Shown: piece after piece, positions 57,403-64,000 of the stretch
How positions within the stretch are numbered: the first letter of the stretch is position 1
Layout: each line of letters starts with the position of its first letter
Origin: Maricaulis sp048270265
Lineage (GTDB): Bacteria; Pseudomonadota; Alphaproteobacteria; Caulobacterales; Maricaulaceae
DNA length: 64,000 nucleotides
Direction: 5' to 3'
Assembly (NCBI RefSeq): GCF_048270265.1
Contig: NZ_JBLWTD010000006.1
Coordinates: forward strand, 80,380-144,379
Position numbers and translations under genes: made by a program
The notes under the pieces: model-generated
What the model was told of the DNA's origin: nothing
Seen by the model: the letters and a program-made list of their open reading frames with translations, nothing else
Database searches by the model: none

Positions 57403-59433
57403 TCAGCGCCGGCGAACGGGGAATTTGGCGACGCTCGCGTTGGTTGCGGTGGCCGGGCGGGCCGGAGCTGTGGTGGGGGCGGTCTGGGCCTCGGCGTCGA
57501 GATAGGTGGCGACGGTACTGGATTCCATCGGCCGGCCGAAAATGTAGCCCTGGATGTAACGTGCATTCATCTCCCGCAGAAGATCGAGTTCGGCCTTGGA
57601 TTCGACACCCTCGATGACGCAATCGAGGTCGAGCGAATGGCCGAGATTGATAATGGTGCGGATGATCTTGCTCGCCGAGGCGTCCTTGAGCAGCGGGGTG
57701 ACGAAGGAGCGGTCGATCTTGATCTTGTTGACGGGCAGTTGGTGCAGATAGCTGAAGTTGGAATAGCCGGCGCCGAAATCATCGAGGGCCAGCTTGCAGC
57801 CCAGCGCCGCGATGCGCTCGATCGAGCGGCGCGCCTGATCGATATCGGCCATCATGGCGGTTTCGGTGATCTCGAATTCGATCCGGTTCGGCGCGATACC
57901 GCTCTGCTTGACCAGGTCGAGGATTTCGCTGACCGAGACCGGTGACATCAGGTCGTGGCCCGACAGGTTGAAGGACACGTGCAGATGCTCCGGCCATTGG
58001 CTGACGGCGTCCAGCGTCTTGCGGAGCAGGGTCTGGGTGATTTTGCGGATCAATCCCGTGGTCTCGGCGGCCTTGATAAAAATGTCGGGGCGAACCGGCC
58101 CGAGGATCGGGCTGTCCCAGCGGCCGAGCGCCTCGAAGCCATAGGTCTGGCCCTGTTCCAGATCGTATTGGGGCTGGAAAACGACGCGCAATTCGGTGTC
58201 GAGGGGGCAGGCCCGCAGGGTCTGGTCAATCTTGCCGAGATTGAGCATGTCCTTCTCGTGACGGGCGCTGAACATGACGGCTTCGCCGCGGGCGGTCTTC
58301 TTCGCGGCACGCAGGGCGAAATCGCCGCGCTCCATCAATTGCCGGATCGACAGGTCGGTGCGGTCACAGACGACCAGCCCGACCGAGGCCGAAATATTGG
58401 CCTGGACATTGTCGATGATATACGGCTCGCCGAGGCTGGCGCACAGGCGCCGGGCGAATTCCTCGAGGCTGACCTTGAGGCGATCCCGGCGCAAGAGGAT
58501 GGCGAACTCGTCACCGCCGAGGCGCGCGACCGGGCTGCGGCGCGGGACCACTGCGAGGATCCGCCGGCCGGCATCGCCCAGCAACTGGTCGCCGACGGCA
58601 TAGCCATAGGCATCATTGACAGGCTTGAACCCGTCCAGATCGATCAGGGCGAGGATCGTGTCCTGGGCGGCCGTCCGGCGGCTTGCCAGGGCGGTACCGA
58701 AGACATTGAAGAAGCTGAACCGGTTGGCCAGGCCCGTCAGCGGATCCCGCTCGGCCTGGTCGCGTGTCTGGCGTGCCAGGGCGTCGGCCTTGGCGGCAAA
58801 GGTTTCCGCCTTGCCCCGGTTCGCATCGGCCTCCATGCGGGCCTCGATGGCGCGAAGCAGGGTTCTGCGCATCAGGGTCGCCATGCCCGTCGCCGCGAAG
58901 CTCGCGGCCAGGGCCAGGAAGAGATAGTCGACCAGCAGGGACGGGACGTGAATCGTGATGAAGACCATCATCGTCGCCACGGTCACCACGGCACCGGCGA
59001 TCATGGCGCGCATGCTGACGCAGGAGATCGCGAAAACCGGCATGGCCAGGATGTAGTAGACCAGGTTTGCCGCCTGGAAATGCAGTGACATGTGGATGGC
59101 AATATTGGCCAGCGTGATGGCACTGGCGACGAGGTTGTAGACCTCCATCGCGTGTTTGCTGCTGCTGCGTGCGCTGCTCTGGTACATCAGGCATGCGGCC
59201 AGGGAGGAACTGCTGAGGAGGGTCACCATGCCGACATATTCCCACATCGGATAATCGGTCGGCGGGAAGACGAGATAGGACAGGGTCAGCAGGCCGTAAT
59301 AGACACAGAGCGATATCAGGAAGCCACGCACGATCGGCCGGAAGGCGATCGCCATTTCGCTGTCGATATCCCGGATTGAGGACGCGGCCGCGGCCCCCCG
59401 GTCCGGCCGGCTACTGATCCACTCGATGAGCAT
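57403..59433 (-). CDS. Membrane GGDEF-EAL protein (c-di-GMP synthase and/or phosphodiesterase)
   Basis: The 676-residue protein has five to six membrane spans in residues about 35-190 (MASE-like sensor region) and a short coiled linker. A GGDEF domain follows with LGGDEF near residue 305 intact, then an EAL domain with YGFEALGRW near residue 430 and DDFGAGYSNF near 555. Both active-site motifs are present, so either activity is possible. C-di-GMP controls the motile-to-sessile change in this group. A CtrA-like box lies 50 bp upstream. Confidence 0.92.
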   Translation of the reverse strand: MLIEWISSRPDRGAAAASSIRDIDSEMAIAFRPIVRGFLISLCVYYGLLTLSYLVFPPTDYPMWEYVGMVTLLSSSSLAACLMYQSSARSSSKHAMEVYNLVASAITLANIAIHMSLHFQAANLVYYILAMPVFAISCVSMRAMIAGAVVTVATMMVFITIHVPSLLVDYLFLALAASFAATGMATLMRRTLLRAIEARMEADANRGKAETFAAKADALARQTRDQAERDPLTGLANRFSFFNVFGTALASRRTAAQDTILALIDLDGFKPVNDAYGYAVGDQLLGDAGRRILAVVPRRSPVARLGGDEFAILLRRDRLKVSLEEFARRLCASLGEPYIIDNVQANISASVGLVVCDRTDLSIRQLMERGDFALRAAKKTARGEAVMFSARHEKDMLNLGKIDQTLRACPLDTELRVVFQPQYDLEQGQTYGFEALGRWDSPILGPVRPDIFIKAAETTGLIRKITQTLLRKTLDAVSQWPEHLHVSFNLSGHDLMSPVSVSEILDLVKQSGIAPNRIEFEITETAMMADIDQARRSIERIAALGCKLALDDFGAGYSNFSYLHQLPVNKIKIDRSFVTPLLKDASASKIIRTIINLGHSLDLDCVIEGVESKAELDLLREMNARYIQGYIFGRPMESSTVATYLDAEAQTAPTTAPARPATATNASVAKFPVRRR

Positions 59434-59483
59434 GAAGACTACTTTCAGGCGACAGATGAACGATCACAAGGCGCTGCCCAGCG

Positions 59484-59498
59484 TTAAGGCGAGTCTAA
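59484..59498. promoter_or_regulatory. CtrA-like box (TTAA-N7-CTAA) upstream of GGDEF-EAL gene
   Basis: TTAA (59484-59487) and CTAA (59495-59498) with seven bases between match 7 of 8 consensus positions. It lies 50 bp before the start at 59433. The rest of the region to 59811 shows no other assignable site. Confidence 0.4.
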
Positions 59499-59811
59499 GG
59501 CGCGAGCGGCCCCGGGCGCTCCGGGCGGCGAATTCGCGATCAGTCGCGCACCGCAAGGAGCGCGTGACGGCTCGAGTCTCTCTGAAAAATCATTGCTAAT
59601 CAGCAGTTTGAGAGTGGTGTTTCCCGCGGCACTCCTCCGCCCATGGCCGTGAAATCGTCCGGCGTGGCCAGGGTCATATATTATGCGAAAGGGTGTCTGG
59701 GCGGAAAATACCCGTTCGAGTCGGGGCGTGGCGCGGCGTTGAGGGGTTCAAATCAAAGTTGACTTGCCCCTTCGCAAGTTTAGGAAACAGGCGAAGCCGG
59801 GGGCAGGAACA
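59499..59811. other. Intergenic region before the channel gene
   Basis: About 310 bp without a convincing gene. A T-arm-like sequence near 59710 was checked and does not form a tRNA. If translation of the channel starts at the TTG at 59764, the last part is coding. No clear promoter is seen. Confidence 0.4.
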
Positions 59812-60690
59812 GTGACATCAAACGGTATCAGTGCGCGATTGACCGCTTTCGTCGAGAGCGACGTCTTTCGCAATTCCATCATGGCGGTGATCATTTTCAA
59901 CGCGATCACGCTCGGCCTCGATACGCTGCCGTTCCGGGCGGCGTGGTTTCTTGACTTCCTGCCGCTGATCGACCGCATCGTGGTCGGGATTTTCATCGTC
60001 GAACTGGCATTGAAGCTCGTCGCCTACCGGCTGCAATTCTTCCGTTCCGGCTGGAACTGGTTCGACCTGATCGTGATCCTCGCCTCGGTCCTGCCGATGG
60101 CGGGAAGCTTCTCGGTCCTGCGTTCGCTGCGCATCCTGCGCGCCTTCCGCCTGTTCTCGGTGATGCCGGAAATGCGCAAGGTCGTCGAAGCCCTGCTGCG
60201 GGCGATCCCGGGCATGGGCGCGGTGATGGCGGTGCTGGGGCTGACTTTCTACGTCTCCGCCGTGATGGCGACCAAATTCTACGCCGAGACCAATCCGGAG
60301 CGTTTCGGCACGCTGGGCGATACGGCCTTTTCCCTGTTCCAGGTGATGACGCTGGAGGGCTGGGCCACGGACCTCGCCCTGCCGGTGATGGAATTCCATC
60401 CCTGGGCCTGGCTGTTCTTCCTCGTCTTTATCGTGCTGACCAGTTTCGCCATTCTCAATCTCTTCATCGCCATCATCGTCGACAGCCTGCAATCCAAGCA
60501 TTTCGACGCCGAAGAGGAACGCGATGCCGAGGTCGGCGAGGATGTCGTCGAGCTGCAGGGCGAGATCGCCGGCCTGCGTCAGCAGATCGCGACGCTCACC
60601 GAGCTGGTTCAGCGCTCCCTGGGATCGCCCGCGGCCGGTGAGGGCGTGGCCTCGAGCAGCGCGTCGAAGGCCCCCGACAGTTCCGAGTAG
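59812..60690 (+). CDS. Voltage-gated cation channel, NaChBac/BacNav type
   Basis: The protein is a single six-span ion-channel subunit that should form a tetramer. S4 has Arg at every third position (LRSLRILRAFRLF near residues 102-114). The pore filter reads FQVMTLEGWATDL, like the BacNav TLESW filter but with Gly for Ser. A C-terminal coiled coil (residues about 235-275) follows S6. GTG 59812 with AGGA close upstream is preferred (292 residues); a TTG at 59764 would add 16 residues. Its 3' end overlaps the convergent penicillin-binding protein gene by 82 bases. Confidence 0.85.
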   Translation: MTSNGISARLTAFVESDVFRNSIMAVIIFNAITLGLDTLPFRAAWFLDFLPLIDRIVVGIFIVELALKLVAYRLQFFRSGWNWFDLIVILASVLPMAGSFSVLRSLRILRAFRLFSVMPEMRKVVEALLRAIPGMGAVMAVLGLTFYVSAVMATKFYAETNPERFGTLGDTAFSLFQVMTLEGWATDLALPVMEFHPWAWLFFLVFIVLTSFAILNLFIAIIVDSLQSKHFDAEEERDAEVGEDVVELQGEIAGLRQQIATLTELVQRSLGSPAAGEGVASSSASKAPDSSE

Positions 60691-62597
60691 AAGGCGGCCA
60701 GCCTTTCCTCGCGTTCCGAACGCGTGCGCGGCGCCGGGGCGCTGAGCGCGTGGACGGGGACGCCCTGGTGGACGCGGGTCATGTAGTGTTGCCAGATCGT
60801 CGCCGGCAGGCCGCCGCCGGTGACATTGCGCATCGGGCTGTCATCATCATTGCCGACCCAGACGCCCGCCGTGTAGTCCTCGGTGAAGCCGATGAACCAG
60901 GCATCGCGGAAGGACTGGCTGGTGCCGGTCTTGCCGCCAACGCCGCGGCCGCCGGCGAGGATGGCGCGACGTCCGGTTCCCGATATTACCACATCCTGCA
61001 ACATGGTGGACATTGGCCGGGCAATCTCCGGCGCGAGGGCGCGGACTGGCGGCGTCTCGGGATGGGCGTAAAGCACATCGCCGCGCGAATTGGTGATGCT
61101 CTCGATGAACCAGGGATCAAAGCGCTGGCCATCGCGCGGGAAGACCGAATAGGCCGCTGTCAGCTCCAGCAGATTGACCTCGGCGGCACCGAGCGCAATC
61201 GCCGGCAGTTCCGGCAGTGGTGAGCGGATACCCATCCGGTGACCGGTCTCGACAATCCGCCCCAGCCCGACATCGCTGGCGACCTGGGCCGCGACGGTAT
61301 TGATCGAGCGCCGCAGGGCTTCCTGCAGCGTGACGAGGCCGCGATAGCCGCCGGAGAAATTCTCCGGTTCCCAGCCGTCGAGATCGACCGGCTCGTCCCA
61401 GACCGCCGATGAGGGGTCGTAGCCGGCTTCCAGCGCCGCGGTGAACACGATCGGCTTGAAGGCCGAGCCGGGCTGGCGCTGGGCCTGCAGGGCGCGATTG
61501 AACTGGCTGGTGAGATAATCACGCCCGCCGGCGAAGGCACGGATCGCCCCGTCCGGCGCCAGGAGGACAATCGCCGCTTCGCTGGCATTGACCGCTTCGC
61601 CATCGCGATCGAGCACGCCGGCAATGCTTTCCCGCGCCGCCAGGGTCAGCGCCGGATCAATCGTCGTGCGGATCACCAGATCGGGCACGTCGTCCGGCAG
61701 CAGCCGGGCCGCCTCCAGCACCGCATAATCGAACACATAGCCCCAGGTCACCCCGGCCTGCGGGTCGAGACTGGCCGGCACCGGCACGCCCGGATTGGCC
61801 ATCGCCTCGGCATAGTCGTCCTCGTTGATGAAGCCGGCCTCCAGCATCGCCGCGAGCACCTGCGCCGCGCGTGCCTGGGCGGCTTCCAGATTGACGGTCG
61901 GATCGAGTCGCGAGGGCGCCTTGGGCAGGGCGGCCAGCATGGCGGCCTCGGCCAGGGTGAGATCGGTTGCCGCCTTCGAGAAATAGCGATGCGCGGCGGC
62001 TTCAACGCCAAAGGCGCGGGCACCGAGATAGATCCGGTTGAGATAGAGCTCGAGGATTTCCGTCTTGGTGAGATTGTCCTCCAGCGCCCAGGCGAGGCGG
62101 ACCTCCTGCAGCTTGCGCCGCAAGAGACGGTCGGGGGTGAGGATCAGATTCTTCACCAGCTGCATGGTGATGGTCGAGCCGCCCTGCACCGAGCGCCCGG
62201 CGCGCAGATTGGTCCACAAGGCCCGCGCCACGCCGCGATAATCCACTCCGCCATGCTCGTAAAAGCGCTGGTCCTCGATCGCCAGAAAGGCCTGCGGCAG
62301 GTAGGGCGGCAAGTCCTCCAGCGAGACGGCGCGCGCATAGAGCGGTCCGCGCACGGCGAGCACATTGCCATGGGTGTCGAGCACGGTGACGGAAGGCTCC
62401 AGTCGCACCGACCATAATTCCGCTGCCGAGGCCGGTGCCGGTGGCAGATCGTGAAACGCCCAGTCCCATACCAGCAGCGCCGCAATCAGCATGCCCAGCA
62501 GGCTGACGCCGGTCACGCTGGCGCCGATGATCAGCGTGCGCCGCTGGCGTTGCTCGCGTTCCATCATGTGATCGGCGCGATACGGCTCGTTGAACAT
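60609..62597 (-). CDS. Class A penicillin-binding protein (PBP1-type transglycosylase/transpeptidase)
   Basis: The protein makes and cross-links peptidoglycan in the periplasm. The 662-residue protein has a short cytosolic head and a membrane span (residues about 23-45). The GT51 motifs are IEDQRFYEHGGVD and GGSTITMQLVKN. The transpeptidase has SxxK in GSAFKPIVF, SxN in SINTVA and KTG in GKTGTS, all intact. It looks closer to PbpC/PBP1A-like short enzymes without the extra OB domain. The gene runs convergent to the channel with an 82-base 3' overlap. Confidence 0.92.
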   Translation of the reverse strand: MFNEPYRADHMMEREQRQRRTLIIGASVTGVSLLGMLIAALLVWDWAFHDLPPAPASAAELWSVRLEPSVTVLDTHGNVLAVRGPLYARAVSLEDLPPYLPQAFLAIEDQRFYEHGGVDYRGVARALWTNLRAGRSVQGGSTITMQLVKNLILTPDRLLRRKLQEVRLAWALEDNLTKTEILELYLNRIYLGARAFGVEAAAHRYFSKAATDLTLAEAAMLAALPKAPSRLDPTVNLEAAQARAAQVLAAMLEAGFINEDDYAEAMANPGVPVPASLDPQAGVTWGYVFDYAVLEAARLLPDDVPDLVIRTTIDPALTLAARESIAGVLDRDGEAVNASEAAIVLLAPDGAIRAFAGGRDYLTSQFNRALQAQRQPGSAFKPIVFTAALEAGYDPSSAVWDEPVDLDGWEPENFSGGYRGLVTLQEALRRSINTVAAQVASDVGLGRIVETGHRMGIRSPLPELPAIALGAAEVNLLELTAAYSVFPRDGQRFDPWFIESITNSRGDVLYAHPETPPVRALAPEIARPMSTMLQDVVISGTGRRAILAGGRGVGGKTGTSQSFRDAWFIGFTEDYTAGVWVGNDDDSPMRNVTGGGLPATIWQHYMTRVHQGVPVHALSAPAPRTRSEREERLAAFYSELSGAFDALLEATPSPAAGDPRER

Positions 62598-62689
62598 GCT
62601 ATAGCCACCCGAAATCCGGCCCTGCTCAAACGCGCAGGCCCGCGGTAAACTTCAGGCCCCAACAAATGGGCCAAATTCAGGCGATAGAC

Positions 62690-63148
62690 ATGACACAGCC
62701 CTTCTGGAAAACGAAAACATTGTCGCAACTGACCAAGCCCGAATGGGAATCCCTGTGCGATGGCTGTGGCAAGTGCTGCCTGATCCAGCTGGAAGACGAG
62801 GATTCAGGCCTGCGCCTGCACACCGACGTCACCTGCCGCCTGTTCAACGCCGATACCTGCCAATGCGGCGACTATCCCAACCGCAAGAAACGCGTGCCCG
62901 ACTGCGTCATCCTCACCCCGAAAAACGTCACCGAACTGGAATGGATGCCCCAGACCTGCGCCTACCGCCTGATCGGCGAAGGCAAGGATCTGTTCGACTG
63001 GCACCCGCTGGTGTCGGGCGACCCGATGAGTGTGCATGAAGCGGGGATGTCGATCCGCAACCAGGTGATTTCCGAGGATGAGGTTGATCCGGAGGACTGG
63101 GAAGACCGGATTGTGGAATGGCCGGGTGAGGGGGATGAGGAGGAGTAG
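62690..63148 (+). CDS. YcgN-family cysteine cluster protein (UPF0260)
   Basis: The protein has 152 residues from ATG 62690 (MTQPFWKTKTLSQLTKPEWE). The Cys pattern CDGCGKCCLIQLEDED near residues 23-38, then CRLFNADTCQCGDYPNR and VPDCVILTP, is that of UPF0260/YcgN proteins, likely metal- or Fe-S-binding. The end is acidic (DEEE). The family function is not established. Confidence 0.88.
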   Translation: MTQPFWKTKTLSQLTKPEWESLCDGCGKCCLIQLEDEDSGLRLHTDVTCRLFNADTCQCGDYPNRKKRVPDCVILTPKNVTELEWMPQTCAYRLIGEGKDLFDWHPLVSGDPMSVHEAGMSIRNQVISEDEVDPEDWEDRIVEWPGEGDEEE

Positions 63149-63175
63149 GTTCTTCTTTTCGTCACTGCTTCTTCT

Positions 63176-63328
63176 TCAAAATTCCAAAACGCTTGTCATC
63201 CCGGACGGATGCCCCGCGCAGGCGGGGCGCAGGTCCGGGACCTACCCGCAAGACCAGCTGGATCAGCGGGTAGGTCCCGGATCTACGCCCGGACCGCTGC
63301 CGCGTCCGGGCATCCGTCCGGGATGACA
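63176..63328. repeat. Long palindromic repeat, copy 1
   Basis: The element starts with TCAAAATTCCAAAACGC and continues as TGTCATCCCGGACGGATG. It ends with the inverted complement CATCCGTCCGGGATGACA at 63311-63328. Inner parts also pair (CCCGCGCAGGCGGG; GGTCCGGGACCTACCCGC with GCGGGTAGGTCCCGGATC), so the 135-bp core can form one long branched hairpin. A second copy is at 63764-63915. Confidence 0.85.
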
Positions 63329-63357
63329 CGTTTTGTTTTTCTCGTTAAAATTGCAGA

Positions 63358-63693
63358 ATGCAATATTTCGTCTATCTATTGGCCTCGCGGCCGAAGGGCA
63401 CGCTGTATTGTGGCGTGACCAATGCGTTGCTGCGCCGGGTGTATGAACACAAGACGTGGCAGGTACCGGGTTTTACGGCTCGCTATGGTGTCGATCAGCT
63501 GGTCTGGTTTGAGGCGCACGAGGATATCAACGAGGCTATTGCCCGCGAGAAACGGATCAAGCGGTGGCGGCGGCAGTGGAAGTTGAACCTGATCGAACAG
63601 GATAATCCGGGCTGGGAGGATCTCTACTGGCGGCATGGTGGCGTTGATCCGACTGCGGTGGTCCCCGAGGGGTTGCGCAGCTGGATGGCGTGA
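63358..63693 (+). CDS. GIY-YIG nuclease family protein
   Basis: The 111-residue protein starts MQYFVYLLAS, then GTLYCGVTNALLRRVYEH (the GIY-YIG core with the catalytic Tyr and Arg), and has Glu in NEAIAREKRIKRWRR. This single-domain layout matches the YhbQ/UPF0213 group often found near mobile repeats. It lies between two copies of a long palindromic repeat, with no other gene inside. Confidence 0.88.
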   Translation: MQYFVYLLASRPKGTLYCGVTNALLRRVYEHKTWQVPGFTARYGVDQLVWFEAHEDINEAIAREKRIKRWRRQWKLNLIEQDNPGWEDLYWRHGGVDPTAVVPEGLRSWMA

Positions 63694-63763
63694 TTTCCCG
63701 CCTGCCTGAGGCATGCCCCTGGCACAGAGGAGGGTGCTCTCATGCTTGTCCCATCGACCTTTC

Positions 63764-63915
63764 TCAAAATTCCAAAACGCGTGTCATCCCGGACGGATGC
63801 CCCGCGCAGGCGGGGCGCAGATCCGGGACCTACCCATGGATCCAGCTGGAGTAGCGGGTAGGTCCCGGATCTACGCCCGGATCGCTACGCGTCCGGGCAT
63901 CCGTCCGGGATGACA
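63764..63915. repeat. Long palindromic repeat, copy 2
   Basis: It begins with the same TCAAAATTCCAAAACGC and TGTCATCCCGGACGGATG as copy 1 and ends with CATCCGTCCGGGATGACA at 63898-63915. The two cores (63194-63328 and 63782-63915) are the same length to within one base and differ mainly near the centre. Both are in the same orientation by the leading 17-base tag. Confidence 0.85.
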
Positions 63916-63950
63916 AAATATATGGTTTGAATAGAGAAAGGCGCGCAACG

Positions 63951-64000
63951 CCCGTCCTTCTCCCATGGGGAGAAGGTGGCCGAAGGCTGGATGAGGGGTG
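63951..64000. repeat. Partial dispersed repeat at window edge
   Basis: CCTTCTCCC and GGGAGAAGG (63956-63976) form a palindrome around ATG, followed by GTGGCCGAAGGCTGGATGAG. This type of sequence is commonly repeated in alphaproteobacterial intergenic regions. It runs to the window edge, so its full extent is not visible. Confidence 0.5.

Noticed and set aside
59690..59760. T-arm-like CCCGTTCGAGTCGGG considered as part of a tRNA
   Set aside because: No matching acceptor stem, D-arm or anticodon arm could be found at the needed distances.
1..64000. CRISPR arrays, insertion sequences, prophage and rRNA/tRNA genes
   Set aside because: No regularly spaced direct repeats, transposase or integrase motifs, phage structural proteins, or recognisable rRNA/tRNA sequence were seen on reading the window.

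Overview
The window is a GC-rich chromosomal segment from a prosthecate or Caulobacter-like alphaproteobacterium. It most resembles a marine Maricaulis/Oceanicaulis-type member of the Caulobacterales/Maricaulales. The evidence is the flagellar gene order (flgI-cheL-flbY divergent from fliX; flgF-flgG-flgA-flgH divergent from fliL-fliM; fliO-fliP divergent from flgB-flgC-fliE), the presence of FliX and CckA, TTAA-N7-TTAA boxes of the CtrA type, and a marine-style Mrp antiporter and voltage-gated cation channel. The species assignment is inference. A run of ten N at 22033-22042 shows the sequence is a scaffolded draft.

Layout. 1-3.6 kb: nonulosonic (pseudaminic-type) sugar genes for flagellin glycosylation (formyltransferase, pseG, pseB, SpsF-like cytidylyltransferase). 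3.7-21.98 kb: flagellar genes (FlaEY-like beta-propeller protein, flbY, cheL, flgI, fliX, flgHAGF, fliL, fliM, a small membrane protein, a MotE-like protein, a giant secreted TPR protein, fliP, fliO, flgB, flgC, fliE), with dksA inside. 22-28 kb: three tandem DUF885 lipoprotein peptidase-like genes that separate fliE from fliQ. 28-32.7 kb: fliQ, fliR, flhB and cckA. 32.7-34.3 kb: a structured-RNA-like element, palindromic repeats and rnk. 34.3-35.4 kb: a DUF2336 gene. 35.6-43.3 kb: a ten-gene Mrp-type cation/proton antiporter operon ending at a clear terminator. 43.4-51.9 kb: a DnaA-domain-IV-like protein, DUF6456, sufE, several secreted unknowns, a DivJ-like histidine kinase, an orphan BcsB-like protein and DUF1491. 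51.9-64 kb: prfC, an MscS channel, a second DUF2336 gene, a PAN-domain protein, a GGDEF-EAL protein, a NaChBac-like channel, a class A penicillin-binding protein, a YcgN-like protein, and a GIY-YIG nuclease flanked by two copies of a long palindromic repeat.

How the parts fit. CckA is the top kinase of the CtrA phosphorelay in this lineage. CtrA-type boxes lie in front of fliX, flgB/fliO, the pse/SpsF pair and the BcsB-like/DUF1491 pair, with weaker ones near fliQ, the DivJ-like kinase and the GGDEF-EAL gene. Two strong sigma-54 (-24/-12) elements lie in front of flgI and flgF, the later class of the Caulobacter flagellar cascade. The window therefore holds a large part of a cell-cycle-controlled flagellar hierarchy together with its regulator.

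The least explained features are the roughly 130-nt multibranched inverted-repeat element directly after cckA, the DUF885 triplet inside the export-apparatus block, the perfect CtrA-type box beside an orphan BcsB-like gene, and the palindrome-flanked GIY-YIG gene. No rRNA, tRNA, CRISPR array, insertion sequence or prophage was seen.
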